Assembly: GCF_036021035.1 (NCBI RefSeq)
Contig: NZ_CP107930.1
Coordinates: 2,108,001-2,172,000 of the forward strand
DNA: 64,000 bases
DNA from: Kineococcus sp. NBC_00420
GTDB lineage: Bacteria > Actinomycetota > Actinomycetes > Actinomycetales > Kineococcaceae
Direction: 5' to 3'
The notes beneath the pieces are model-generated. The model was not told the DNA's origin. It did not search any database and was given only the letters and a program-made list of their open reading frames with translations. The first letter of the stretch is position 1; each line of letters opens with the position of its first letter. Below, one piece after another: positions 55,002 to 63,314 of the stretch. Made by a program: the position numbers and the translations under genes.

Positions 55002-55123
55002 GTGACGTCCCTTGGCCCGCCTCGCGCGGCCGGGGTACCGTCGAGCATCTCCACGCAGTAGAGCTACGTCGCCACCGGCGCCGACGGACCTCGTGTCGTC
55101 CCTCACGAAGGAGCCTTCCCCCG

Positions 55124-58100
55124 ATGGCAACCCTGCTGTACCGACTGGGCCGCTTCAGCGCCCGCCGCCACTGGCAGGTGCTCGCCGTCTGGGCCGTCCT
55201 GCTGGCCGTCCTCGCCGGCCTCGCCTACGGCGTCGACAAGACCGCCGCGACCGACACCAGCTTCTCGATCCCGGGGACGCAGGCCAGCGAGGGTCTGGAC
55301 CTCATCGGGCAGAAGTTCTCCTCCGGCGCCAACAACGCCACCGCGACGGTCGTCTTCCAGGCCCCCGCGGGGCAGACCCTCACCGGTGCCGACGCGGCCT
55401 CCGTCGAGGACCTGCTGGCGCAGCTGCGGGGTCTCGACGGGGTCGTCTCGGTGAGCGACCCGCTCGCGGCCGAGACCCCGATGCTCTCCGCCGACCGGAC
55501 GATCGCGTCCTCCACGGTGACCTTCGACGGGGTCGTCGGGGACATCACCAAGGAGCAGGCCGACGCGCTCGTCGCGGCGACGGACCACGACGCCGGCGAC
55601 GTCCGCGTCGAGATGACGTCGCAGGTCGTGACGAGCGAGGCCGGGCACGCGAGCGAGGCCATCGGCGTCGCCGTCGCGTTCCTCGTCCTCATCCTCACCT
55701 ACGGCGCCCTGGCCGCCGCGGGGGCGAACCTCCTCACGGCGGGCCTCGGGGTCGGCGCCGGCATCCTCGGCATCACGGCGCTGGGCAACGTCGTCTCGCT
55801 CTCGGCCACCACCCCGGCCCTGGCCGGCATGCTCGGGCTCGCGGTCGGCATCGACTACGCGCTGTTCGTCTTCGCCCGGACCCGCACCGAGCTGCGCCGC
55901 GGCGAGACCCTCGACCGCGCGATCGCCAAGGCCACCGGGACGGCCGGGACGGCCGTCGTGTTCGCCGGGACCACGGTCATCATCGCCCTGGCCGGTCTCG
56001 CGGTCGTCGACATCCCGTTCCTCACCCAGATGGGTCTGGCCGCCGCGGCCACGGTCTTCATCGCCGTCATCGTGGCCCTGACCGCCGTCCCGGCGTTCCT
56101 CAAGGTCCTCGGCCTGAAGGTGCTGCCCAAGAAGGAACGCCACCGCGACCCGGCCGGTCTGCGGGCCGCCGCGGAGAGCGACGACCACGCCGAGGCCGAC
56201 CTGGCCGGTCCGGGGCTGCTGGGCCGCTGGGCCCGCGGCGTCACCAACCACCCCGTCGTCTCGCTGCTCGTGGCCGTCGTGCTCGTCGGCGCCATCGCCA
56301 TCCCCGTCGCCTCGATGCGGACGGCGCTGCCCTCGGCCGAGAACGACGACCCGGCGAGCTCCTCCCGCCAGGCCTACGACCTGCTCGTCCAGGGCTTCGG
56401 GCCGGGCTCGCAGTCCAGCCTCCTCGTCCTGGTCAACGGCACGGACGCGACCGCCGTCGCCGGCGCGGCCACCGAGGTCACGAACGAGGTCAAGGGCCTC
56501 GCCGACGTCGCGGCCGTCGTGCCGGGCATCCCCTCCGCCGACGGCACCGCGCAGCTCATCACCGTCGTGCCGGGCAGCGGGCCGACGGACACCCGCACCA
56601 GCGACCTGGTCCGCAGCATCCGTTCCGCCACCGGCGGCACCACCGGGGCCGAGGTCCTCGTCACCGGTCAGACCGCGCTGGACATCGACGTCACCGACTC
56701 GCTCAACGACGCGCTGCCGAAGTACATCGCGCTGATCGTGGTCCTGGCGCTCCTCCTGCTGATCATGCTGTTCCGCTCGCTGGCGGTCCCGCTGCTGGCC
56801 ACCGTCGGGTTCCTGCTCTCGCTCGGTGCCTCGCTGGGGGCCGTCGTCGCGATCTACCAGTGGGGCTGGCTCTCCGACGTCTTCCAGGTCGCCCAGCCGG
56901 CACCGCTGCTGAGCTTCATGCCGGTGCTGGTCGTCGGGATCCTGTTCGGGCTCGCGATGGACTACCAGATGTTCATGGTCTCGGCGATCCACGAGCAGCA
57001 CGCCCACGGCCGCAGGCCCAAGGACGCCGTCCTCGCCGGGTTCCGCCGGTCGGCGCCCGTCGTCGTCGCGGCCGCGTTCATCATGTCCGGCGTCTTCGTC
57101 GGGTTCGCCACCAGCGGCGACCAGATCATCGGGTCGATCGGCATGGCCCTCACCGTGGGCGTCCTCGCCGACGCACTCGTCGTCCGCATGGTCATCATGC
57201 CCGCGGCGCTGACCCTGCTCGGCAACGCCGCCTGGTGGATGCCGCGGTGGATGCAGAAGCTCGTCCCGAACGTGGACGCCGAGGGTCGCAGCCTCGAGGC
57301 CCTCCTCAGCACCGAGGCCGCCGCCTCGAGCGGACCGGCTCCCGCGCAGGCGGTTCCGGTCCCCAGCCAGCGCGAGGAACGTCGCCGCCCGGTCGACCCG
57401 GAACTCGCGAGGACCCCGCACGGGATGCCGGCCGAGCAGCGGGTCGCGCGGATCCTGCAGGACCTCCCGCTCGGGATCGTCGGGCTGGTCACCGGGTCGG
57501 CGGGGAACCCGCTGGCCGGCGCCGTGCTCACCGTCACCGACCCCGCGGGACAGCAGGTCGTGCGGAGCACGTCCGACGAGGTCGGGTTCTACGAGCTGCC
57601 GCTGGAGGCGGGCGGCACGTTCGTCCTCATCGTCGCCGCGGCGGACGCGAAGCCCGCCGCCCACCTCGTCCCGGTCTCCGACCGCACGGTGCGCCACGAC
57701 GTCCGGCTCGTCGGCAACGCCGCCGTGCACGGCCTCGTGACGGGGGCCGACGGGAGGGACCCGGTGTGCGACGGCGTCCTCACCCTGCTCGACGTCCAGG
57801 GCCGGGTGGTGGCCTCCACCCGCACCGACGAGACGGGTCGCTACCGGTTGAGCGACCTGGTCGCCGGCACGTTCGTCCTGAGCGTGCTGAGCGAGTCGTT
57901 CCGTCCGGTGGCCCGCACGATCGACCTCGGGCCCGGCCAGGAGCTCGAGGAGGACGTGCGCCTCAGCCACGGTGGCCGCTTGATCGGCCAGGTGTCCGCC
58001 GCCAGCGACGGACGCGGGGTGCCCGAGGCCGCCGTGACGCTGGTGGACGGTGGCGGCTCCGTCGTCGAGCGCGCCACCACCGACCCCGAGGGGTCGTTCC

Positions 58101-58243
58101 ACTTCGACGACCTCTCCGCCGGCCACTACACGCTGACCGCGGCGGGCTACGCCCCCGTCGCGACCACCGTCGAGGTCGACGAGGGCACCCACCGCGACGT
58201 CGAGGTCGAGCTCGGCGAAGGAGCCACCCCCTCCGACTCGTGA
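55124..58243 (+). CDS. MMPL/RND exporter fused to three beta-sandwich repeats
   Basis: A 1039-residue protein. Residues 1-710 form an actinobacterial MMPL exporter: helix 1 near 15-36, then an extracytoplasmic domain, helices with AGMLGLAVGIDYALFVFARTR (MMPL signature, near 245), a second half from 350 and GILFGLAMDYQMFMVSAIHE near 610. Such proteins export lipids or drugs. After the last helix and a linker with NAAWWMPRWMQKLVP come three similar domains of about 85 residues (about 780-865, 866-948, 949-1035), each with GLVTG or GQV start, a GVTL-type strand, an S/RTDExGxY/F turn and an AGTFVL or AGHYTL strand. These resemble CarboxypepD_reg domains. ATG 55124 has AGGAG upstream. It is divergent from TetR-cls. 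Confidence 0.9.
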   Translation: MATLLYRLGRFSARRHWQVLAVWAVLLAVLAGLAYGVDKTAATDTSFSIPGTQASEGLDLIGQKFSSGANNATATVVFQAPAGQTLTGADAASVEDLLAQLRGLDGVVSVSDPLAAETPMLSADRTIASSTVTFDGVVGDITKEQADALVAATDHDAGDVRVEMTSQVVTSEAGHASEAIGVAVAFLVLILTYGALAAAGANLLTAGLGVGAGILGITALGNVVSLSATTPALAGMLGLAVGIDYALFVFARTRTELRRGETLDRAIAKATGTAGTAVVFAGTTVIIALAGLAVVDIPFLTQMGLAAAATVFIAVIVALTAVPAFLKVLGLKVLPKKERHRDPAGLRAAAESDDHAEADLAGPGLLGRWARGVTNHPVVSLLVAVVLVGAIAIPVASMRTALPSAENDDPASSSRQAYDLLVQGFGPGSQSSLLVLVNGTDATAVAGAATEVTNEVKGLADVAAVVPGIPSADGTAQLITVVPGSGPTDTRTSDLVRSIRSATGGTTGAEVLVTGQTALDIDVTDSLNDALPKYIALIVVLALLLLIMLFRSLAVPLLATVGFLLSLGASLGAVVAIYQWGWLSDVFQVAQPAPLLSFMPVLVVGILFGLAMDYQMFMVSAIHEQHAHGRRPKDAVLAGFRRSAPVVVAAAFIMSGVFVGFATSGDQIIGSIGMALTVGVLADALVVRMVIMPAALTLLGNAAWWMPRWMQKLVPNVDAEGRSLEALLSTEAAASSGPAPAQAVPVPSQREERRRPVDPELARTPHGMPAEQRVARILQDLPLGIVGLVTGSAGNPLAGAVLTVTDPAGQQVVRSTSDEVGFYELPLEAGGTFVLIVAAADAKPAAHLVPVSDRTVRHDVRLVGNAAVHGLVTGADGRDPVCDGVLTLLDVQGRVVASTRTDETGRYRLSDLVAGTFVLSVLSESFRPVARTIDLGPGQELEEDVRLSHGGRLIGQVSAASDGRGVPEAAVTLVDGGGSVVERATTDPEGSFHFDDLSAGHYTLTAAGYAPVATTVEVDEGTHRDVEVELGEGATPSDS

Positions 58244-58271
58244 TCTTGCGGGGATTCCCGGCAAGATCACG
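58239..58271 (+). terminator. Hairpin at the end of the MMPL gene
   Basis: Bases 58239-58253 pair with 58257-58271 at 14 of 15 positions around ATT. It begins two bases before the MMPL stop codon. It shares the GTGATCTTGC/GCAAGATCAC core with the palindrome family of this window. No T-tract. Confidence 0.6.
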
Positions 58272-58281
58272 GACAGCAGGG

Positions 58282-58321
58282 TGAAACCCAGGGTTGACAC
58301 AGTCGTCAACCCTGGGTTTCA
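58282..58321 (+). promoter_or_regulatory. 40-bp perfect palindrome overlapping TTGACA and a start codon
   Basis: TGAAACCCAGGGTTGAC (58282-58298) and its exact complement (58305-58321) flank ACAGTC. The left arm contains the -35-like TTGACA (58294-58299) and the right arm ends on the A of the ATG at 58321. It may be an operator, a terminator of MMPL, or a 5' hairpin. A leaderless start at GTG 58330 would fit a transcript beginning just after the palindrome. Confidence 0.6.
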
Positions 58322-58716
58322 TGGTCTGGGTGACGGACACCGAGGAGTGGCGCGAGGCCCTGCCGCACCGCGCCGGCGACTTCTCCCTGGGCGCCGTCTC
58401 GGCCCGCCTCGCCACCCACACGACCCCGGCCGTCGTGCGCGACGTGGTGGACGACCTCGGACGCGGCCTCCTCGCCCAGCTGTGGGGAGAGCCCGCCGAC
58501 CGCGACTGGCTCGGCGAGTGCGGGGGCCCGCTGGGGGCCGCACTGGTGCTGGCCGAGGTCGACGCCGCCGCGTCGGCGCTGCGCTCGCACGTGGCCGGTG
58601 CGCGCGCCTCGCTCCTCGCCGACCTGGTCGAGGACCACAGCCTGGTGGAACTCGCCGAACTCATCGGCGTCTCCCGGCAGGCCCTGCACAAGACCCTCAG
58701 GAACCGTGGACTGTGA
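58321..58716 (+). CDS. Small helix-turn-helix protein
   Basis: About 131 residues, acidic and helical. The C terminus is a clear helix-turn-helix: LVELAELIGVSRQALHKTLRNRG (short pieces at residues about 108-130). The rest has no recognised domain; a helical region with AALVLAEVDAAASALRSHV precedes the HTH. The start is ATG 58321, or GTG 58330 if the mRNA is leaderless; no ribosome site is visible before either, since the palindrome occupies that place. It overlaps or abuts the following membrane-protein gene. It may bind the palindrome at 58282-58321, which would make it autoregulated (inference). Confidence 0.7.
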   Translation: MVWVTDTEEWREALPHRAGDFSLGAVSARLATHTTPAVVRDVVDDLGRGLLAQLWGEPADRDWLGECGGPLGAALVLAEVDAAASALRSHVAGARASLLADLVEDHSLVELAELIGVSRQALHKTLRNRGL

Positions 58717-58727
58717 GGACGACGACG

Positions 58728-59336
58728 ATGTCCCAGGAACTCATCGACACGCTCCCGACGCACCCCTTGCGGCGCCGAGGCCCGGCGCGGCGGCTCTACG
58801 CGAGCGGCCTCGGCGTGCAGCTCCTCGGCTGGGTGGCCCTCCTCGGCCTCGCGCTCGGAGTGGGCAGGGGGTCCTCGGCCGTCGGCTTCGTCGCCCCGTT
58901 CAGCTTCATCGGACCCGACGCGCTCGGCGCACTGCTCCGGCGACGCGCCTGGTGGCACGTCCCGCTACGCAACGCCGGCAGCATCCCCGACCGGATCGAG
59001 CTGGCCTACTGGACGCTCCTGGCCCTGGGGGTGGCCGTCGTCTCGGCCGTCCTAGCTCTCCGCCAGGACCCGGACACCAGCATGCTGTGGGTCCTCTTCG
59101 CCTTCACGATCGTCTTCGGAGCCCTGGCCCGCGACCGGCAGCCCGACCCGGAACCCGCCGGCGTGTGGTGGTTCAGGGCCGCTCCGATGTACACGGCCGC
59201 GGCCGCGATCCTGACCGTCGCCACGGTCTCCGGCGTGATCGCGCTGACCGCGGCGATCGTCGCGGGCGTCGCCGCGGCCTGCCTGCTCGTCGTCACCCGC
59301 CTCGTCGCCGCCCGCCGCCACCCCTCCGACGCGTGA
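58728..59336 (+). CDS. Membrane protein paired with the HTH gene
   Basis: A 202-residue protein with four to five hydrophobic segments: about residues 24-44, 45-58, 85-104, 112-125, 145-190. An N-terminal basic stretch (RRRGPARR) precedes the first. ATG 58728 has GAGGA eight bases upstream; GTG 58713 in the same frame overlaps the HTH stop by 4 bp (GTGA) and is an equal alternative. I do not recognise a family. With the HTH gene it forms a two-gene unit that resembles the DUF2089-membrane pair at 5.4-6.0 kb in arrangement only. Confidence 0.65.
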   Translation: MSQELIDTLPTHPLRRRGPARRLYASGLGVQLLGWVALLGLALGVGRGSSAVGFVAPFSFIGPDALGALLRRRAWWHVPLRNAGSIPDRIELAYWTLLALGVAVVSAVLALRQDPDTSMLWVLFAFTIVFGALARDRQPDPEPAGVWWFRAAPMYTAAAAILTVATVSGVIALTAAIVAGVAAACLLVVTRLVAARRHPSDA

Positions 59337-59364
59337 TCCCGCTGGGAATCCCCACGAGATCACG
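59332..59364. terminator. Hairpin between convergent membrane-protein and ABC genes
   Basis: Bases 59332-59346 pair with 59350-59364 at 12 of 15 positions around AAT. It overlaps the membrane-protein stop and lies 16 bp from the convergent ABC stop. It shares the GTGATC/GATCAC ends of the palindrome family. Confidence 0.5.
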
Positions 59365-59379
59365 GGTCGGGGGTGGGGG

Positions 59380-62100
59380 TCAGGCCTGCTGGCGCAGGGT
59401 CCGGGCGAGCTCGCGGCGACCGGCCTGCTCGGCGGGGTCGGGCACCGGCAACGAGGCGATCAGGCGCTTCGTGTAGTCGTGGCGCGGGTCGCGCAGCACC
59501 TGTTCGCTGGTGCCGTGCTCGACGAGGCGGCCGTGGAACAGCACCCCGATCCGGTCGGCGAGCATGTCCACCACGGCGAGGTCGTGGGAGATGAACAGGG
59601 CCGCGAAACCGAACCGCTGCTGCAACTGCGTGAACAGCTCCAGCACGGTGGCCTGCACCGAGACGTCGAGCGCCGAGGTGGGTTCGTCGGCGATGAGAAG
59701 CTCGGGGTCGAGGGCGATCCCCCGGGCCAGCGAGCACCGCTGGCGCTGACCGCCCGACAACTCGTGCGGGTAGCGGTCCGCGTACGACGTGGGCAGCTCG
59801 ACGGCCTCGAGCAGCTCGCGGACGCGCGCGGCCCGTGCGGTCGCGCCGACCTCGGGCCGGTGCACCACCAGGGGTTCCGCGACGCACTCCCCGATCGTCA
59901 GCCGCGGGTTGAACGACGCGGCGGGGTCCTGGAACACGAACCCGATCTGCTTGCGCAGCGGCCGGAACGCGCGCTCCTTGAACCCGACCATCTCGTGACC
60001 GAAGACGGTGAGCGACCCACCGGCGGCCGGGGTCAGACCGGCGAGGGTCCGCCCGATCGTCGTCTTCCCCGAACCGGACTCCCCGACCAGACCCAGGACC
60101 TCACCCCGCGCGATCGAGAAGTCGACCCCGCGCACAGCGTGGAAGTCCGGCTTGCCGATCCCCCCGGGGAACACGACCTGCAGCCCCCGGGACACGACGA
60201 CCGGGTCAGCGACGGACACCTCGCGCAGCGGTTCCCCGGAGGAGGCCCCGGTCGAGATCCCGTCGACCTCCGTGACCGAGAGCCGCGGTACCGCGGCGAG
60301 CAGACGCCGCGTGTAGTCGGCCTGCGGCGCGGCGAACAGGGTCGCCACGTCGGCGACCTCGACGACCTCCCCGCGGTACATCACGGCGACCCGGTCGGCC
60401 AGGTCGGCGACGACGCCCATGTTGTGCGTGATGAGGACGATCGCCGTACCCGTCCGGTCCCGCAGGTCCCGCAGCAGGTCGAGGATCTCGGCCTGCACGG
60501 TCACGTCGAGGGCCGTCGTGGGTTCGTCCGCGACGATGAGTTCCGCGCCCAGGGCCAGGGCCATCGCGATGACGATGCGCTGCTTCTGCCCGCCGGAGAA
60601 CTGGTGCGGGTAGTAGTCGTAGCGCGAGGCCGCGTCGGGGATGCCCACCTGCTCCATCGCCGCGACGGCCCGCGCCTTCAACTCCTTGCGGGGGGTCCGT
60701 GGGTTGTGCGCCCGCAACCCCTCCACGATCTGGAAGCCCACGGTGTAGACGGGGTTCAGCGCCGTCGACGGCTCCTGGAAGACCATCGACACGTCGGCAC
60801 CGCGCATCGCCCGCAGCCGCGCCGACGACGCGGTGAGGACGTCGGTCCCGGCGAGGACCACCGCCCCCGAACGGGTCGCGGTCTCGGGCAGCAACCCGAG
60901 GATGCTGCGGGCGGTCACGCTCTTCCCGGAACCGGACTCACCGACGATCGCCAGGACCTCGCCCGCCACGACCCGCAGCGACAGGTCGCGGACCGCGGGG
61001 ACGTCACCGGAGTCCGTCGCGAAGGTGACGTCGAGGTGGGAGATGTCGAGGATCGCGCCCTCGGAACGGGTGGGGACGGCGGCGCGCGCGGGGACGTGCC
61101 CGGCGGCGAACGCCGCCTTCAGCGCACGCTTGCGGCGGCGGAGCCGGGGGTCGGACAGGTCGTTCATGGACTCACCGACGAGGGTGATGCCGAGCACCGT
61201 CAGCACGATCGCGAGACCCGGGAACAGCGCCGTCCACCAGATGCCGCTCGTCACGTCGGAGACGGCCTTGTTCAGGTCGAAACCCCACTCCGACGCCGAG
61301 GTCGGCTCGATGCCGAAACCCAGGAAGCCCAGGGCCGCGAGCGTCAGGATCGCCTCGGAGGCGTTGAGGGTGGAGATGAGCGGGATGTTGCGGGTGGCGT
61401 TGCGGAACACGTGGCGCACGATGATGCGCAGGGTCGACTCCCCCAGCACCTGGGCGGCCTCCACGAACGGTTCGGCCTTGATCCGGGCCGCCTCCGAACG
61501 CACCACGCGGAAGTACTGCGGCACGAACACCACGGTGATGGAGATGGCGGCGGCGAGGACCCCGCCCACGACCTTCGACTGACCGCCCGAGATGACGATG
61601 GTCATGACGATGGCCAGCAGCAGCGACGGGAAGGCGTAGACGGCGTCGGCGACGACGACGAGCACCCGGTCGAACCAGCCGCCCAGGTACCCGGAGACCA
61701 GACCGAGGGCCACCCCGACGAAGAGGCTCATCGCCACGGCGACCACGATCACGAACAGCGCGGTCCGCGTACCCCACAGGACGCGGGAGAAGACGTCGAA
61801 GCCGCCGACGGTCGTGCCCCAGAGGTGCGCCGAACTCGGCGGTTGCTGGGCGCCGAACCCGCCGTCGGCGTCGCTCAACTGCGCGTACCCGTAGGGCGCG
61901 ATGAGCGGGACGAACACGGCGATCAGGACGACCACGCCGACGATGACCAGTCCGGTGAGGAGCATGCCGCGCTGCAGCCCGACCGAGGACCGCAGTTCCC
62001 GCAGGACGGGCAGGCGCCACAGCGGTGACGACCGCCGGCCCGACGTCGGGAGGTCGGAGGTGGGATCGGGGGCCACGGTGTCCTGCTGCGGATCCGTCAT
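59380..62100 (-). CDS. Fused peptide-type ABC transporter: permease plus two ATPases
   Basis: A 906-residue single polypeptide that contains what is usually three proteins. Residues about 1-330 are a DppC-type permease with an N-terminal leader, six membrane helices and the EAA loop (EAAQVLGES). Residues about 345-610 are a DppD-type ATPase with GESGSGKS, the Q-loop VFQEPSTALNP, SGGQKQR and LIVADEPTTALDV. Residues about 630-900 are a DppF-type ATPase with GESGSGKT, VFQDPAASFNP, LSGGQRQR and LIADEPTSALDV. All Walker residues are present. ATG 62100 begins one base after the DppB stop. It would import peptides, nickel or similar oligomeric solutes with the DppB permease and the binding protein upstream. 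Confidence 0.93.
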   Translation of the reverse strand: MTDPQQDTVAPDPTSDLPTSGRRSSPLWRLPVLRELRSSVGLQRGMLLTGLVIVGVVVLIAVFVPLIAPYGYAQLSDADGGFGAQQPPSSAHLWGTTVGGFDVFSRVLWGTRTALFVIVVAVAMSLFVGVALGLVSGYLGGWFDRVLVVVADAVYAFPSLLLAIVMTIVISGGQSKVVGGVLAAAISITVVFVPQYFRVVRSEAARIKAEPFVEAAQVLGESTLRIIVRHVFRNATRNIPLISTLNASEAILTLAALGFLGFGIEPTSASEWGFDLNKAVSDVTSGIWWTALFPGLAIVLTVLGITLVGESMNDLSDPRLRRRKRALKAAFAAGHVPARAAVPTRSEGAILDISHLDVTFATDSGDVPAVRDLSLRVVAGEVLAIVGESGSGKSVTARSILGLLPETATRSGAVVLAGTDVLTASSARLRAMRGADVSMVFQEPSTALNPVYTVGFQIVEGLRAHNPRTPRKELKARAVAAMEQVGIPDAASRYDYYPHQFSGGQKQRIVIAMALALGAELIVADEPTTALDVTVQAEILDLLRDLRDRTGTAIVLITHNMGVVADLADRVAVMYRGEVVEVADVATLFAAPQADYTRRLLAAVPRLSVTEVDGISTGASSGEPLREVSVADPVVVSRGLQVVFPGGIGKPDFHAVRGVDFSIARGEVLGLVGESGSGKTTIGRTLAGLTPAAGGSLTVFGHEMVGFKERAFRPLRKQIGFVFQDPAASFNPRLTIGECVAEPLVVHRPEVGATARAARVRELLEAVELPTSYADRYPHELSGGQRQRCSLARGIALDPELLIADEPTSALDVSVQATVLELFTQLQQRFGFAALFISHDLAVVDMLADRIGVLFHGRLVEHGTSEQVLRDPRHDYTKRLIASLPVPDPAEQAGRRELARTLRQQA

Positions 62101-62101
62101 G

Positions 62102-63199
62102 TCAGTACCTCACTCGAGGGTCGATCAGGGCGGCGATGACGTCCACCACGAAGTTCGTGACGGCGACGATCACGGCGAGCAGGACGACGATGCCCTGCAC
62201 GGCGACGAAGTCGCGGGCGGTGAGGTACTGCGCGAGCTGGTTCCCCAGCCCACCCCACTCGAACGTCGTCTCGGTGAGGACGGCTCCGCCGAGGAGCATG
62301 GCGATCTGCAGGCCCATGGCGGTGATGATCGGGATCAGGGCCGGTCGCAGCGCGTGCCGGGTCACGAGGCGGAACTCGCTGACCCCGCGGGAGCGCCCGG
62401 ACTCCACGTACTGGGCGTCGAGGGTGCCGATGAGGTTCGTCCGAGTCAGGCGCAGGAACGTGCTGCCGGTGATGACCCCGAGGCAGACGGCCGGCAGGAC
62501 CGCGTGCGAGAGCACGTCGCCCAGCGCGCCGAGGTCACCGATGCGCAGGGCGTCCAGGGTGTAGATCCCGGTGGGGTTCACGACCCCGCCCATGACGAGC
62601 TGCACGTTCGAACTCGCCCGGCCGGCGACCGGGAGGACCGGCCAGAACGACCCGAACACCAGTTTCAGGAGCAGACCGGCGAAGAACACCGGGGTCGCGT
62701 AGCCCAGGACCGCGAGGATGCGCAGGGTCGCGTCGGGCCAGCGGTCCCGCACCCGGGCCGCCACCATCCCGAGCGGGATGCCCAGCACGACGGCGACGAT
62801 CACGGCGTAGAACGCGAGTTCGAGCGTCGCGGCGCCGTACTCGAGCAGCACGTCGGTGACCGCACGGCCGTCGGAGATGGAGGTCCCGAAGTCACCGTGC
62901 AGCAGGTTCCCCATGTACTCGACGTACTGGACGAGGATCGGCCGGTCGTAACCGGCCTGGTGGACGCGTTCGGCCAGCTGCGCCGACGTGAGCCGCCCGC
63001 CGAGGGCCGCGGTGATGGGGTCGCCGGTGATCCGCATCAGGAAGAACACGAGCGTGGTGAGGATCCACACGGTCGGGATGATCAGCAGGAACCGGACCAC
63101 CAGGTAACGCAGGAGGCCGGAACCACCGCCTCGTCGGGGCGCCGCGACCGGGTCGGGTGCGCCGTCGGTGGTACCGGGGACAGCGGTCGTCGATGACAT
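62102..63199 (-). CDS. ABC transporter permease, DppB type
   Basis: A 365-residue inner-membrane permease. After a Pro/Gly-rich leader come LRYLVVRFLLIIPTVWILTTLVFFLMRITGDP and GYDRPILVQYVEYMGNLLHGDFGTS, the standard DppB opening (short pieces at about residues 32-125), then the EAA region (RSRGVSEFRLVTRHALRPALIPI) and the ending RDFVAVQGIVVLLAVIVAVTNFVVD. ATG 63199 has GGAG six bases upstream. It is followed by the fused permease-ATPase gene with a 1-bp gap. A 15-bp hairpin separates it from the binding-protein gene upstream. Confidence 0.94.
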   Translation of the reverse strand: MSSTTAVPGTTDGAPDPVAAPRRGGGSGLLRYLVVRFLLIIPTVWILTTLVFFLMRITGDPITAALGGRLTSAQLAERVHQAGYDRPILVQYVEYMGNLLHGDFGTSISDGRAVTDVLLEYGAATLELAFYAVIVAVVLGIPLGMVAARVRDRWPDATLRILAVLGYATPVFFAGLLLKLVFGSFWPVLPVAGRASSNVQLVMGGVVNPTGIYTLDALRIGDLGALGDVLSHAVLPAVCLGVITGSTFLRLTRTNLIGTLDAQYVESGRSRGVSEFRLVTRHALRPALIPIITAMGLQIAMLLGGAVLTETTFEWGGLGNQLAQYLTARDFVAVQGIVVLLAVIVAVTNFVVDVIAALIDPRVRY

Positions 63200-63260
63200 G
63201 GGTTGCTCCGGGGGTGGGCAGCGCCTGCAGGGTCGTGGCGCCGGGGCGACGGGGACCGCA

Positions 63261-63305
63261 CGCACGACGAGGCGCCCACCGCGCGGGCGAGCGCCTCGTC
63301 GTGCG
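63261..63305 (-). terminator. Intercistronic 15-bp perfect stem-loop after the binding-protein gene
   Basis: CGCACGACGAGGCGC (63261-63275) pairs perfectly with 63291-63305 around a 15-nt loop. It sits 10 bases after the binding-protein stop and 62 bases before the DppB start, in the same operon. This is the usual place for an attenuating or mRNA-protecting hairpin that keeps binding-protein levels above those of the permease. Confidence 0.65.
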
Positions 63306-63314
63306 GCCGGAGGC

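Noticed and set aside
55103-58309. Antisense frame of 1068 codons opposite the MMPL gene
   Set aside because: It is the complement of a clear MMPL protein; it is composed of low-complexity Gly/Asp/Arg/Val strings with no domain, as expected for antisense frames in high-GC DNA.
59479-62028. 849-codon plus-strand frame opposite the fused ABC gene
   Set aside because: It is antisense to intact ATPase motifs, and its residues are a complement-like repetitive mix.
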